Shown: positions 44,732 through 54,832 of the stretch, piece after piece | Layout of the letters: each line of letters begins with the position of its first letter | Numbering within the stretch: the stretch's first letter is position 1 | Made by a program: the position numbers and the translations under genes | Source: Lolliginicoccus suaedae | GTDB lineage: Bacteria > Actinomycetota > Actinomycetes > Mycobacteriales > Mycobacteriaceae | Reading direction: 5' to 3' | Assembly: GCF_008312885.1 (NCBI RefSeq) | Contig: NZ_VSSO01000001.1 | Location: 992,001-1,056,000, forward strand | Length of the DNA: 64,000 nucleotides | The notes under the pieces: generated by a model | What the model was told of the DNA's origin: nothing | What the model saw: the letters and a program-made list of their open reading frames with translations, nothing else | Database searches by the model: none

Positions 44732-46729
44732 TCAGGCGCCGGGCGCGCCGGACGCCTTCGCGTTGACCTCGCGGACCGCTGCGGGTCGCGCATCATCGGC
44801 ATAGCCATTGCGCAGGGCGATCGTGTCCTCGCGCGCGATCCAACCGGTGACCTGCCGCGCGATGTCCTGGGCCGCGAGGCCCAGCTCGGCGAGGATCTCG
44901 CTGCGCGACGCATGGTCGAGGAAGCGCTGCGGCACTCCGATCTCGCGGAACCTCGTATCCACCTCGGCGGCACGCAGGGCGGCAGCGAGAGCGGCTCCCG
45001 CTCCCCCATGCACCCCGGAATCCTCCAGCGACACCACGAGCTTGTGCACGGTCGCGAGCCGCACGATGCTCCCCGGCACGGGCAGCACCCAGCGTGGATC
45101 CACCACCGTAGCGCTGATGCCCTGGCCGCGGAGCAGCGCCACGGCCTCCAGCGCGAGCGTGGCGAACGGCCCGACCGCCACGATCAGCACATCCGCGGGC
45201 ACGCCCGGGGAGCCGTGCAGCACATCGACGCCATCGCGAAGCCGCTCCAGCGCGGGGATGGCATCGCCCACCGGGCCCTTGGGGAAGCGCAGCGCGGTCG
45301 GCCCGTCATCGATGAGCAACGCCTCGCCCAGCTCCTCCCGCAGCGTCGCGGCATCTCGCGGGGCCGCGACACGCATGCCGGGAACGATGCCGAGCAGCGA
45401 CAAGTCCCACATGCCGTTGTGGCTGGCCCCATCGGAACCGGTGATGCCCGCCCGGTCCAGGACGAGCGTCACCGATTGCCCGAGCAGCGCCACATCCATC
45501 AGCAGCTGGTCGAAAGCCCGGTTGAGGAACGTCGAGTACACCGCCACCACTGGATGCATGCCGCCCAGCGCCAGCCCGGCGGCCGAGGTGACGGCATGCT
45601 GCTCGGCGATGCCAACATCGAACATGCGATCGGGGTAGCACTTGCCGAACGCCGCGAGGCCCGTCGGTCCCGCCATCGCCGCCGTGATCGCCACGATGTC
45701 CTCGCGCTCCCGGGCCCGCTGGATCAGCTCATCGGAGAACACGGAAGTCCAGTCCACGATCGGCTTGCTCATGGCGGTGCCCGTCAACGGATCCATCACC
45801 CCGGTGGCGTGCATCTGGTCCGCCTCGTGCGTCTCCGCTGGCCGGTAGCCACGCCCCTTGCCCGTCACCGCATGCACGATGACCGGGCCGCCGAAGTCCT
45901 TGGCGAGGCGCAGCGATGCCTCCATCGCATGCAGGTCGTGGCCATCGACCGGACCCAGGTACTTCACGCCAAGGTCGGAGAACATCGTCTGGGGGCTCAC
46001 CGCGTCCTTGATGCCCGCCTTCATGCCGTGCAGCATCGCGTAGGCCGTATCGCCGACGAGCGGGATCCCCTTGATCGCCTTGCGGCTGCTCTCAAGGACT
46101 TTCTCGTAGCCGGAATGCAGGCGCAGCGCCGCGAGATGCTCGGCGAGCCCGCCGATCGTCGGGGCGTAGGAGCGGCCGTTGTCATTGACGATGATGACGA
46201 CAGGGCGATCGGCGCTCGCGATATTGTTCAGCGCTTCCCAGCACATCCCGCCGGTGAGGGCACCATCGCCGACGACGGCGACGACATGCCGGTCTCGCTG
46301 CCCGGAAAGCTCGAACGCCTTCGACAACCCATCGGCGTACGAGAGCGCCGCCGAGGCATGCGAGGACTCCACCCAGTCATGCTCGCTCTCAGCGCGGCAC
46401 GGGTATCCCGAGAGGCCACCTCGCTTGCGCAGGGTGTCGAACTGGTCGGCCCGCCCCGTGACGATCTTGTGCACATACGCCTGGTGGCCCGTATCGAACA
46501 GGATCGCGTCATGCGGGGAGTCGAAGACCCGATGCATCGCCAGCGTCAGCTCGACCACACCGAGATTCGGCCCGAGGTGACCCCCGGTCGCCGCAACTTT
46601 GCGCACCAGGAACTCCCGGATCTCGCGGGACAGGACCACGAGCTGGCCCGGGGTGAGGTCCCGCAGATCACTGGGTGTTCGCACACGATCGAGAAGCCCC
46701 AACGAGACACTCCATTCGTCTTGTGGCAT
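44732..46729 (-). CDS. dxs: 1-deoxy-D-xylulose-5-phosphate synthase
   Basis: Thiamine-diphosphate enzyme (665 residues) that condenses pyruvate and glyceraldehyde 3-phosphate, the entry to the MEP isoprenoid pathway. Visible: [18 protein letters not shown], the ThDP/Mg motif [19 protein letters not shown], and the transketolase Pyr domain with [21 protein letters not shown] at 46702 with ggag upstream is an alternative to the ATG at 46729. Isoprenoid output feeds the decaprenyl carriers needed by AftC. Confidence 0.96.
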   Translation of the reverse strand: MPQDEWSVSLGLLDRVRTPSDLRDLTPGQLVVLSREIREFLVRKVAATGGHLGPNLGVVELTLAMHRVFDSPHDAILFDTGHQAYVHKIVTGRADQFDTLRKRGGLSGYPCRAESEHDWVESSHASAALSYADGLSKAFELSGQRDRHVVAVVGDGALTGGMCWEALNNIASADRPVVIIVNDNGRSYAPTIGGLAEHLAALRLHSGYEKVLESSRKAIKGIPLVGDTAYAMLHGMKAGIKDAVSPQTMFSDLGVKYLGPVDGHDLHAMEASLRLAKDFGGPVIVHAVTGKGRGYRPAETHEADQMHATGVMDPLTGTAMSKPIVDWTSVFSDELIQRAREREDIVAITAAMAGPTGLAAFGKCYPDRMFDVGIAEQHAVTSAAGLALGGMHPVVAVYSTFLNRAFDQLLMDVALLGQSVTLVLDRAGITGSDGASHNGMWDLSLLGIVPGMRVAAPRDAATLREELGEALLIDDGPTALRFPKGPVGDAIPALERLRDGVDVLHGSPGVPADVLIVAVGPFATLALEAVALLRGQGISATVVDPRWVLPVPGSIVRLATVHKLVVSLEDSGVHGGAGAALAAALRAAEVDTRFREIGVPQRFLDHASRSEILAELGLAAQDIARQVTGWIAREDTIALRNGYADDARPAAVREVNAKASGAPGA

Positions 46730-46818
46730 CCGCTTTCCGGGGCCGCCCTCGCGGCCACGGTTCCCCCTAGTCTACGGATTCCACCCCGCTGTTCCATTCG
46801 ATAGCCGGGATTGCCGCG

Positions 46819-48201
46819 TCAGCGCTGCAGCAGCGCCACGCATTCCATGTGGTGGGTCAGCGGGAACGCATCGAGCACACGCAGGTCGGCAAGGCCATAG
46901 CCCTGCTCGGCATACAACGCGCAATCCCTCGCGAACGCCGCCGGATCGCAACCGATGTGGATGATCCGATCCGGCCCGGCAGCCGCCACGCTCTCGATCA
47001 CCTCGCGCCCAGCCCCCGCCCGGGGCGGATCCAGCACCACGACGCTGGGACGATCGGAGCTGGGAGCTTCCGCGAGAACCGGGAGGGCACGCACGGTGGG
47101 CATCGCGTGGAAACGGACCTGGGGCAACCCCGAGAGCGCCCGCTCCCCCGCTGCGACGGCACGAGCGTCGGCCTCCACGGCCTCCACGCGCCCGCTAGCG
47201 CCAACCTGCGCCGCGAGGACATGCGCGAACACGCCCGCCCCGCTGTAGAGATCCCACGCGGTATCACCAGGGCCTGCCGTGCTCCACTCCCGCACCACGG
47301 CGCTGTATCGCTCGGGGGCATGGCGGTGCGCCTGCCAGAACCCTGTGGCAGGCACCTCCCACGCGGTATCGCCCACCATCTGGGCCGTATCCCCGGAGCC
47401 CTCGAGGATCCGCACCTCGCTGCGGTGGGCCGCCCGGGCACGCCGCGATGCGGCACGCTGCCGGGAGCCACCCTGGGCCACGCTCGCCCGGCCCCGCGCA
47501 TCCGGGGCGGTGACCGTCTCCACGATATGGCGCTGGCCCGACGAGTCCGCGACGACCAGCAGCTCGCACCCTGGCCGCCACCCGCGGTCGCCGATCCCGT
47601 CGAGAAGCCCGGCCATCGCTTGCGGGCACCGCAGGTCCGCGATGACCTCGCTGCCCCGGTAGCGGCGGTAGCCGGCGTTGCCGTCCCGGTCCACGGCGAG
47701 CCGCACCCGCGTGCGCCAGCCGGTGAGCTCCGGCTCGCCCTCGTCGTGCAGCGATTCCACCTGCACCACGCGCTCGATATGGGCGATGCGGCGCAACTGG
47801 CCCTCGACCACCCGCGCCTTCCAGTCACGCTGCGCGACGGCATCCATGTGGGAGAGGTCGCAGCAGCCTGCTCCATCGGTCGGCCCGGAATCGAGATGGT
47901 TGCCCGTCGCGACAGGGCAGAGTGGCTCCACCCGGTGCTCCGATGGCTCCAGCACCTCGGTGACCGCGGCGAAGCAGTATCCGCCACCCCGGTCCTCCGT
48001 CACCCGGGCCAGCACGCGCTCGCCCGGTATCCCCTGGCGGACAAACACGACGCGACCCTCGTGCCGCGCCACGCAGAACCCGCCATGCGCGGGATCGCCA
48101 AGCACTAGGTCCAGCTCGCGTCCCACCCAGCCAGGGTCACGCGGCTCCCGTCGCTGGTCGTGGTCGCGGCCCTGGCCGCCCGGCCCGGATCGGCGCGTCA
48201 T
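46819..48201 (-). CDS. TrmA/RumA-type RNA m5U methyltransferase with TRAM domain
   Basis: SAM-dependent RNA methyltransferase of 460 residues. An N-terminal TRAM domain (LVLGDPAHGGFCVARHEGRV) is followed by a central domain and a Rossmann methyltransferase with WDLYSGAGVFAHVLAA, VVVLDPPRAGAGREVIE and the C-terminal catalytic-base region. I do not see a clear nucleophilic Cys motif of the usual form; IHIGCDPAAFARDCALY is the best candidate. Overlaps the DUF3159 gene as ATGA. Confidence 0.9.
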   Translation of the reverse strand: MTRRSGPGGQGRDHDQRREPRDPGWVGRELDLVLGDPAHGGFCVARHEGRVVFVRQGIPGERVLARVTEDRGGGYCFAAVTEVLEPSEHRVEPLCPVATGNHLDSGPTDGAGCCDLSHMDAVAQRDWKARVVEGQLRRIAHIERVVQVESLHDEGEPELTGWRTRVRLAVDRDGNAGYRRYRGSEVIADLRCPQAMAGLLDGIGDRGWRPGCELLVVADSSGQRHIVETVTAPDARGRASVAQGGSRQRAASRRARAAHRSEVRILEGSGDTAQMVGDTAWEVPATGFWQAHRHAPERYSAVVREWSTAGPGDTAWDLYSGAGVFAHVLAAQVGASGRVEAVEADARAVAAGERALSGLPQVRFHAMPTVRALPVLAEAPSSDRPSVVVLDPPRAGAGREVIESVAAAGPDRIIHIGCDPAAFARDCALYAEQGYGLADLRVLDAFPLTHHMECVALLQR

Positions 48202-48836
48202 GTTTCCGTCCTCTGCTCATCTTCTAGGGATGCTTCCTGCTCGAGGGCGCGATCCGCGCGCCGCACAGCAAGCACCGTCACCACGAAAGCCAGGGCCGCG
48301 AGGGGCCACCCCATCGACAGCCGCGCGATTGCTAGCCAGCCTGTCTGGTCCGTGTCATACAAGTGTGCCTGCACGAGATAGCGGGCCGCGAACACCAGCA
48401 CCCAGGCTCCGGTCGCGAGGTCGTAGTACCGCCGCGCGACCCTGCTGCGCCGCCATTCCGGGCCCTTCTCGCTGAGGAAGCTCCAGATCACTCCCACCAG
48501 CGGCCACCGCAGCAGCAGCGACAGCGCGAACACCGAGCCATACGCCAGGTTGGTGTAGATGCCGAAGAGGAAGAACCCCCGGGCCTCGCCCGTGCGGTGG
48601 GCGATGAACGCCGCGATACCCACGCCGATGAATCCCGAGATCGCCGGCTGGACCTGGTCCCGGCGCGCCAGGCGCCAAGCCAGCACCGCCGCGGCCGCCG
48701 CGAGCGCCACCCAGAGCGCGATCGTGAGGCTCGCGATGGTGTTCACCACGATGAACACCACGATCGGTACCGTCGACTGGACGAGTCCGCTCGCGCCGCC
48801 GAGTTGCTCCATGCGCGATTGGCGCTGCTCTTCCAT
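48198..48836 (-). CDS. DUF3159 membrane protein
   Basis: Integral membrane protein of about 212 residues with five or six helices and the DUF3159 features QPAISGFIGVGIAAFIAHRT and GFFLFGIYTNLAYGSVFAL. Function unknown; conserved beside the methyltransferase gene in this order. In mycobacteria potassium-uptake genes lie between the two; they are absent here. Confidence 0.85.
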   Translation of the reverse strand: MEEQRQSRMEQLGGASGLVQSTVPIVVFIVVNTIASLTIALWVALAAAAAVLAWRLARRDQVQPAISGFIGVGIAAFIAHRTGEARGFFLFGIYTNLAYGSVFALSLLLRWPLVGVIWSFLSEKGPEWRRSRVARRYYDLATGAWVLVFAARYLVQAHLYDTDQTGWLAIARLSMGWPLAALAFVVTVLAVRRADRALEQEASLEDEQRTET

Positions 48837-48972
48837 CACCCTAGAAGGGTGCCATAGATGCCTCGCGCGTCCTATCCGCCGCAGGTCGGGCGCAGCGATG
48901 TTTGCCCGGCTCGCCGTGTGGGCATCCTGTTATCCGAGATTCCGATGACCACCGACAAGAACGGGGAAGAAC

Positions 48973-49281
48973 ATGGCCCTCAAGCTCAATAGCCGCGTAC
49001 GCGCCCTCCTCATCGCCGGCGCGGCGGCGCCAGTACTGGCGATCGCGGGCTGCGCGAGCAATTCCGGCGGCGACACCACCTGCGCCGAGTTCGTCGAGCA
49101 ATCAGCGGAGGAGCAGCGAGAGACGATCTCGACCTACATCCAGGAGCAGACCGGCAACGACGCCGAGCCCGCAGCGATCGCCGAGAACGCCGCGATGGCA
49201 GCCATCAACGGCCTGTGCGCGGTCGAGGGCAACGATGACACCCCGATCCGTGAGGCAGACCTGAACCCCAGCACGAACTAG
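48973..49281 (+). CDS. Small lipoprotein with HdeA-like motif, paralogue 2
   Basis: A 102-residue predicted lipoprotein; the lipobox ends LAIAGC. It shares with the product at 44412 the opening GGDTTCAEFVEQSAEEQRET and the ending DDTPIREAD, and has a matching second Cys in NGLCAVEG. A gggaag ribosome site precedes the ATG. Its TAG shares the bases CTAG with the TAG of the opposing DUF4333 gene. Function unknown. Confidence 0.8.
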   Translation: MALKLNSRVRALLIAGAAAPVLAIAGCASNSGGDTTCAEFVEQSAEEQRETISTYIQEQTGNDAEPAAIAENAAMAAINGLCAVEGNDDTPIREADLNPSTN

Positions 49282-49616
49282 CGGGGCTGCTGCTCGACCT
49301 CGAAATCGAACAGCACGTCGTCGCCGTTGACCTCGGTGACCTCGACCCGCACGTCGTAGACGTCACCGTCATCGGTGAGCGTGCACGTCAGCGTCGCGCC
49401 AACCTCCGCATCAAGGTCATCCGGGCATTCCACCAGTTCCGGCGCACGACCGACCTGCGCGGCCAGCTCCGCGCTGATCTGGCTGGCCACTTCTTCCTGG
49501 TCAACGACATTGCCGCCGATGCTCACGCTGCCCGAGCAGCCAGCAAGAGCGCCGAGCGCCATGAGCGGTGCGAGTCCAGCGGCGACACGGATGGTCATTG
49601 CACGCGATCGAATCAT
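49278..49616 (-). CDS. DUF4333 lipoprotein
   Basis: A 112-residue lipoprotein, lipobox LGALAGC, with the DUF4333 pattern ELVECPDDLDAEVGATLTCT and VYDVRVEVTEV (two Cys, a small beta fold). Common and often multicopy in Mycobacteriales; function unknown. Ribosome site ggaggaaa. Overlaps the neighbouring gene tail to tail by four bases. Confidence 0.88.
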   Translation of the reverse strand: MIRSRAMTIRVAAGLAPLMALGALAGCSGSVSIGGNVVDQEEVASQISAELAAQVGRAPELVECPDDLDAEVGATLTCTLTDDGDVYDVRVEVTEVNGDDVLFDFEVEQQPR

Positions 49617-49708
49617 GACGTTTCCTCCGATTCGGGCAGTTAGCTACGCCCAGTCTTGCACGCGGCGCCCCGCGACGCGCCCCCAACAATGGTGCCCAGA
49701 ATTGGCTT

Positions 49709-49746
49709 GAGGCCCCCGAGGGAGTGTGATCAACCTCGGGGGCCTC
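49709..49746. terminator. Hairpin downstream of the PBP gene
   Basis: 13-bp stem gaggcccccgagg/cctcgggggcctc with a 12-base loop. It lies between the PBP stop and the start of the DUF4333 gene, so it probably ends PBP transcription. Confidence 0.65.
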
Positions 49747-49826
49747 GCGCTGTTAACTGTACAGCCTTATCGTTAACCTGTTGGACATCGGGGGGAGCCG
49801 TGTCGCTAGGCCGTGTCGCGCACGGT

Positions 49827-51629
49827 CTATGGCCCTGGCGGAACAGCCCGGAGGAACGTGCCGGACATCGCCACCGCGGGCGCCGAGGAGTCCGCGCCCA
49901 CGATCAGGGTGGCAAGCGCGACGTCATCGCTCAATCCAACGAACCATCCATTCGCCGGCGCGCCCGCGACCTCGGCGGTTCCCGTCTTGCCCCCGAGACC
50001 CGGTATGCCCGAGAGCGCCGTTGCCGTTCCGCTGCGCACCGTCTCGCGCATCATGTCGCGGATAGCCTCGGCCACCGATGCTGGCAAGCCTGGCGGGTCA
50101 CTATCGCCGGTGGTGGCCTCGCCCTCGATCAGGGTGGGCAGCACCATCTCGCCGTCATTGCCGAGCGATGCGACGGCGAGAGCCATGCCGAACGGGCTCG
50201 CGAGCACCTCGCCCTGCCCGATGGCGGCCTCCACGCGGGCCGGGCCGCTCTCGGTGACAGGAACACTGCCGGTGATGGTGGTCAGGCCCGGGATCTCGAG
50301 ATCAACACCGAGGCCCAGCGAACGGGCTGCGCTGGTGAGCGCATCGGGAGCAAGCTCGACGGCGAGCATCGCCTGGGTGGTGTTGCAGGACCGCGCGAAG
50401 GCGGTGCGCAGGGGAACCGGTCCAAGGTCGAACTCGTCGTCGTTGGGAATGGTCCGGCCCGCGATGGTAGCGACCCCGGGGCACGGCAGGACCTCGTCGG
50501 GACTGGTGATGCCCGCGGCGAGGGCGGCCGAGGTCGTCACGATCTTGAACGTCGAGCCCGGTGCGTACAGGCCAGTGAGCGCGACCGGCCCCTCGGCGCT
50601 CGCCGACTGGTTCTGCGCGACGGCAAGCACTTCGCCCGTTCCGGGCTCGAGCGCGACGATCATCGCGGGCAAGCCACTGCTGTCCACCGCGGCCTGGGCG
50701 GCCTGCTGCATGCCGAGATCGAGCGTGGTGGCGATCTCGGGCACCTCGGCGGGCTCCTCCCCGGCCACCGCGATGGATTCGCCAGGATTGTCGACAGTGA
50801 CGGACCACCCGCTGCTGCGCTCGAGGATCTGCCGCCACGCCTCGGGAAGCTGCTGGTAGGCCGGGGAAGCCATGTCGCTACGAGCAGTCAGTAGTCGCCC
50901 CTGGTCCGCGAGCCCCACTCCGTCGATCGCAGCGAGCGCGTCCCGGATCGGAGCGACGTCGTCCTCCCGCAGCGTCACCACGACATAGTTGCCACCAGCT
51001 TCCGCGAGATCCGCGGCGAGCGCGCCAGCCGTGATCGACGGCACCACGGGATTGACCAGCGCGGCCACTTCGGATGCAACGCGCTCGATCCCTGCGGCCC
51101 GCGCGGCATCGACGTCGATGGAGACGGCCGTGACTGGCTGCCACACCATCACCGGTTCACCGGAACGATCCACGATCGGGGTGTCGAGGTCGAGCACATC
51201 GGCGTATAGCAGCCGTCCCCCCGGCTCGAGGCGGGCGTCGAGCACGGTAGGCGACCAATCAATGCGCGGACCCGCAGGAGTATCGACCACCGTGGCCTCG
51301 CCCTGAGTAGTGACGATGCGACCCTCCCCGAGGTTCCACGAGGTGATGAGCGAACCGGAATCCTCCCCCACCTCGATGCTCGCCCCCACCGACTCGGCGC
51401 TCATTCCATCGAGGCTGGCGCGCAGCATGCTCTCTGCGGCCGCCGGGTCCGTGGTCAGAGCGGCTGCTGCGGCAGCATCCCCCGTCGCGAGCGACTGGGC
51501 GAACGATCCGAGCGTCTCGGCCGTCTCATCGGTGAACAATCCACACGACGCCACGAGCATCGCGGTCGCAGCGATCAACGACACCAGGGGCGCCCGCCGC
51601 AGTTGTGCCTTCCTCGGCTGTACTGGCAT
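49827..51629 (-). CDS. Lipoprotein penicillin-binding transpeptidase (PBP-lipo-like)
   Basis: Class B-type peptidoglycan transpeptidase of 600 residues carried as a lipoprotein (lipobox MLVASC). An NTF2-like MecA_N domain comes first (FAQSLATGDAAAAAALTTDP), then a PBP dimerisation region, then the transpeptidase with STFK (in YAPGSTFKIVTT), SCN (in AFARSCNTTQAM) and KTG (in GLGGKTGTAEV). Mycobacterial PBP-lipo (Rv2864c) has the same build; here it lies elsewhere, beside an MMPL transporter. Beta-lactam target. Confidence 0.93.
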   Translation of the reverse strand: MPVQPRKAQLRRAPLVSLIAATAMLVASCGLFTDETAETLGSFAQSLATGDAAAAAALTTDPAAAESMLRASLDGMSAESVGASIEVGEDSGSLITSWNLGEGRIVTTQGEATVVDTPAGPRIDWSPTVLDARLEPGGRLLYADVLDLDTPIVDRSGEPVMVWQPVTAVSIDVDAARAAGIERVASEVAALVNPVVPSITAGALAADLAEAGGNYVVVTLREDDVAPIRDALAAIDGVGLADQGRLLTARSDMASPAYQQLPEAWRQILERSSGWSVTVDNPGESIAVAGEEPAEVPEIATTLDLGMQQAAQAAVDSSGLPAMIVALEPGTGEVLAVAQNQSASAEGPVALTGLYAPGSTFKIVTTSAALAAGITSPDEVLPCPGVATIAGRTIPNDDEFDLGPVPLRTAFARSCNTTQAMLAVELAPDALTSAARSLGLGVDLEIPGLTTITGSVPVTESGPARVEAAIGQGEVLASPFGMALAVASLGNDGEMVLPTLIEGEATTGDSDPPGLPASVAEAIRDMMRETVRSGTATALSGIPGLGGKTGTAEVAGAPANGWFVGLSDDVALATLIVGADSSAPAVAMSGTFLRAVPPGP

Positions 51630-51782
51630 GGATCAATAGCAGCACGCCGCAGCGCCGCTGTCGACCTCGATCACCATGCAGCACGGACTTCCGGTAGCGT
51701 CTCACAGCGTTGAGCGCCCGCACGCACGTGCAAGTACGGCCACGGGGCCTGGCCCGATGCGCAGAGAGAACCGGAGGACACG

Positions 51783-53999
51783 TTGCTCGCACGCTGGGGC
51801 TCCATCCTGGTCCGCAGGCGATGGCTCATCGCCATCACGACCACCATCGCGGTCCTCGCCGGCGGGATCTGGGGCATCGGCGTGTTCGCCAAGCTCTCCC
51901 AGGGCGGCTACGAGCCCGACGGCAGCGAATCAGTGCGCGTCGCGATGATGCTCGGGCAGACGAATCTCGTCGATCATGCCGACCTCGTGCTCGTCTACAC
52001 CACTCCATCGCCCCGCGGCATCAACGATCCACGCCTGGCGAGACGCATCAACGACACCCTCGACGCCCTCCCCGCCGAGAACGTGCGGGGCGTCGCGTCC
52101 TACTGGTCGGTGCAGCGCGAGCAGCAGCAAGCACTCACCGCGATGATGCGCGCGCAGGTCACCGGGCAGCCCCAGCCAGTGGATCCCGCCGAGCGCGAGG
52201 CGGCCGCCGATGCTCTCGCCGCCTTCTCCGACGCCGACCAGCAGAGCGGCGCCGCCACCATCAAGCTCACCGGTGATTCCGTGGAGGAGTTGTTCGAGAA
52301 CTACGCAGCCATCCGGGACGACCTCCCCGTGGAAGGCGCGGAGCTGAGCGTCGGCGGGATGGTAGCGATGGGCGAGGCCATGAACGCCCGCGCGCAGAAG
52401 GACCTCGCCATCGCCGAGGGAATAGCCATTCCCCTCACGCTGATCCTGCTCGTCATCGTCTTCGGCGGCCTCGCCGCCGCCTCCCTGCCCGTCCTCACCG
52501 GTGGCCTCGCCATCCTCGGCTCCATGGGCATCCTGCGCGTGATCTCCTTCAGCACCGAGATCAGCGCCTTCGCCCTCAACATGTCCATCCTGCTCGGGCT
52601 CGGCATGGCCATCGACTACAGCCTGTTCCTCGTCTCCCGGTTCCGCGAGGAGATCTCGCGCGGCCGGGACATCCCCACAGCCGTCCGCGCCACCGTCGCC
52701 ACCGCCGGAACGACCGTCCTGTTCTCCGGATCGCTGCTCATCCTCGCGCTCGCCGGAATGCTGCTGTTCCCGCAACCATTCATCCGGTCGCTCGCGCTCG
52801 GCGGCATGGCCTCCGTGGCCATCGCCATGCTCCTCGCCCTCACCGTCATCCCCGCGGCCATGGCCATCCTCGGCACCCGGATCGCCAGCCACCGCCTCCG
52901 GCGCACCACCAACCACGGCGCGAGCGCGAGCTACGAGCGACTCGCCCGATGGGTCATGCGCCGTCCCCGCACTATTGCAGCGCCCATCCTGATCGTGCTC
53001 ATCATCGCCAGCATCCCCGCGCTCGCGATCGACTTCGGCGAGTTCAGCGCCCGCTCACTGCCGCAGAACGAGCCCTCCCGCATCGCCACCGAGATGCTCG
53101 TCGAGGAGTTCCCCACCCTCACCGCGAGCAACGCCTACGTGCTCGTCCGGTCCACTAGTGCCAGCGAGCCTCCCCCTGCCGACCAGACCGACCGAGTGGC
53201 CGAAAGCCTCGGGCAGCTCGACAGCATCGCCACCATCCGCTCCCCCGGCAGCCAGGACAACTACACCGTGCTCGTGGCAAGCCTCGCGGAACCACCAGGC
53301 AGCGAGGCCGCCCAGCAGGCCATCCGCGAGATCCGCGGCATCACCCCACCGAATGGCGTCGAGATCCTGGTCGGGGGCTCCGATGCCCAGGCCGCGGACT
53401 CCGTCGACGCCACGCGTGCCACGCTGCCCATCATGCTGCTCGTCATCGCCGGCGCCGCGCTCGTCATCCTCTTCCTCGCGTTCGGCTCGCTCGCGCTGCC
53501 CGTCAAGGCCGTGCTGATGAGCCTGCTCAGCCTCGGCGCATCCCTCGGCATCGTCGTCACGATCTTCCAGTTCGGCTACGGCGCGGATCTCCTCGGCGTC
53601 ACCCCCGCTCCGCTCGATGTCGGAGTCACCGTCATCATCATCGCCGTGCTCTTCGGCCTCTCCACCGACTACGAGGTGTTCCTCGTCTCGCGCATCGCCG
53701 AGGCCCGCCGCCGGGGCGCGAGCACCGAGGATGCCATCGCCACTGGCGTCGCCCACACCGGGCGCATCATTACCACCGCCGCGCTCCTGCTCATCCTGGT
53801 GATCGGCGCGTTCGGCATCTCCAGCATCCCCATGATGCGCATCCTCGCCGTCGGCATGGTCACGGCCCTCGTGCTCGACGCCACCGTCATCCGGCTGCTG
53901 CTCGTGCCCGCGATCATGAAACTGATGGGCGAATCGAGCTGGTGGCTGCCCCGGCCCGCGCGCGCCATCCACCAGCGCTTCGCGATCACCGACCACTAG
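51783..53999 (+). CDS. MMPL-family RND transporter
   Basis: Twelve-helix transporter of 738 residues with two repeats, each with a large extracytoplasmic loop. LGLGMAIDYSLFLVSRFREE and its second-half counterpart LFGLSTDYEVFLVSRIAEAR carry the Asp-Tyr pairs of the proton path typical of MmpL proteins. TTG start, with ggagg six bases upstream. MmpL-type proteins of this order export envelope lipids such as trehalose monomycolate; this one is shorter than MmpL3 and its cargo is unknown. Divergent from the PBP gene. Confidence 0.92.
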   Translation: MLARWGSILVRRRWLIAITTTIAVLAGGIWGIGVFAKLSQGGYEPDGSESVRVAMMLGQTNLVDHADLVLVYTTPSPRGINDPRLARRINDTLDALPAENVRGVASYWSVQREQQQALTAMMRAQVTGQPQPVDPAEREAAADALAAFSDADQQSGAATIKLTGDSVEELFENYAAIRDDLPVEGAELSVGGMVAMGEAMNARAQKDLAIAEGIAIPLTLILLVIVFGGLAAASLPVLTGGLAILGSMGILRVISFSTEISAFALNMSILLGLGMAIDYSLFLVSRFREEISRGRDIPTAVRATVATAGTTVLFSGSLLILALAGMLLFPQPFIRSLALGGMASVAIAMLLALTVIPAAMAILGTRIASHRLRRTTNHGASASYERLARWVMRRPRTIAAPILIVLIIASIPALAIDFGEFSARSLPQNEPSRIATEMLVEEFPTLTASNAYVLVRSTSASEPPPADQTDRVAESLGQLDSIATIRSPGSQDNYTVLVASLAEPPGSEAAQQAIREIRGITPPNGVEILVGGSDAQAADSVDATRATLPIMLLVIAGAALVILFLAFGSLALPVKAVLMSLLSLGASLGIVVTIFQFGYGADLLGVTPAPLDVGVTVIIIAVLFGLSTDYEVFLVSRIAEARRRGASTEDAIATGVAHTGRIITTAALLLILVIGAFGISSIPMMRILAVGMVTALVLDATVIRLLLVPAIMKLMGESSWWLPRPARAIHQRFAITDH

Positions 54000-54028
54000 G
54001 CCCAAGCACCGACTACTAGGCCCAAGCA
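53989..54028. repeat. 20-bp tandem duplication at the MMPL stop
   Basis: accgaccactaggcccaagc is followed at once by the same 20 bases with one change (c to t). The first copy contains the MMPL stop codon. Confidence 0.8.
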
Positions 54029-54056
54029 CCAGGCGAGAAGGAACAGGGGGACGACC

Positions 54057-54749
54057 ATGCGGATCGCGGCTCTGCTGCCAGGGACCGGATCGCGCGCCGC
54101 GTTCGTGGAGCGCGCGTTCGCCGAACCCCTCGCGGCCGCAGGAATCACCCTCATCGCCATCGAGCCCGACCCCACCAACCTCATCGAGTCCGCGCTCGCC
54201 GAGCTCGACGCCATCGCAGCGACCAGCTCGCCCATGCTGGTCGGCGGAATCTCGCTCGGCGCTGCCCTGGGAACCACCTGGGCCGCGCGCAACCCCGGCC
54301 GCGCGGCAGGCATCCTCGCGGCCCTGCCCGCCTGGCTCGGCCGCTCAGAGGGCGCGCCAGCCTCGCTCAGCGCCACGCTCACCGCGAACACCCTCGACCA
54401 GGACGGCCTCCAAGCAACGATCGCCAGCATGCGCGCCTCGAGCCCGGACTGGCTCGCCGACGAGCTCGAGGCATCGTGGACGCAGCTGTGGCCCGGGCTG
54501 CCCGGCTCGCTGCGCGCAGCCGCGGCCTTCGCCGACCTCGACGCCCATCTGCTCGCCAGCGTCGAGTGCCCCGTGGGCATCGCAGCAGCCATCGACGATC
54601 CGATCCATCCCCACTCGGCCGCGATCGAATGGAGCCAGCACCTCCGACGCTGCCGGATCGAGACATTCCCCCTCGCCCGGATCGGCGAGGACCCAGCCGT
54701 GCTCGGCACGGCCACGCTCGCCGCGCTCGCCGCTGTCGACGGGGGCTAG
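54057..54749 (+). CDS. Small alpha/beta-fold hydrolase
   Basis: A 230-residue soluble hydrolase. The nucleophile elbow is GGISLGAALGT and a His lies in DDPIHPHSAAIEW, which also places an Asp in the usual acid position. It is short and without a clear subfamily; substrate unknown. It follows the MMPL gene by 57 bases and may be co-transcribed. A gagaagga ribosome site precedes the ATG. Confidence 0.8.
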   Translation: MRIAALLPGTGSRAAFVERAFAEPLAAAGITLIAIEPDPTNLIESALAELDAIAATSSPMLVGGISLGAALGTTWAARNPGRAAGILAALPAWLGRSEGAPASLSATLTANTLDQDGLQATIASMRASSPDWLADELEASWTQLWPGLPGSLRAAAAFADLDAHLLASVECPVGIAAAIDDPIHPHSAAIEWSQHLRRCRIETFPLARIGEDPAVLGTATLAALAAVDGG

Positions 54750-54832
54750 CTCGCGGAATGCCGGGCCGGGGGGTGCCTCGGCGAGGTCGGCAGGCAGTGC
54801 CGCAGCGAGGTCGGCGCGCGGGCGCTCGAGGT

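Noticed and set aside
44912-46804. 630-codon rightward frame opposite dxs
   Set aside because: Antisense to an intact Dxs with all motifs; composition typical of a complementary-strand shadow.
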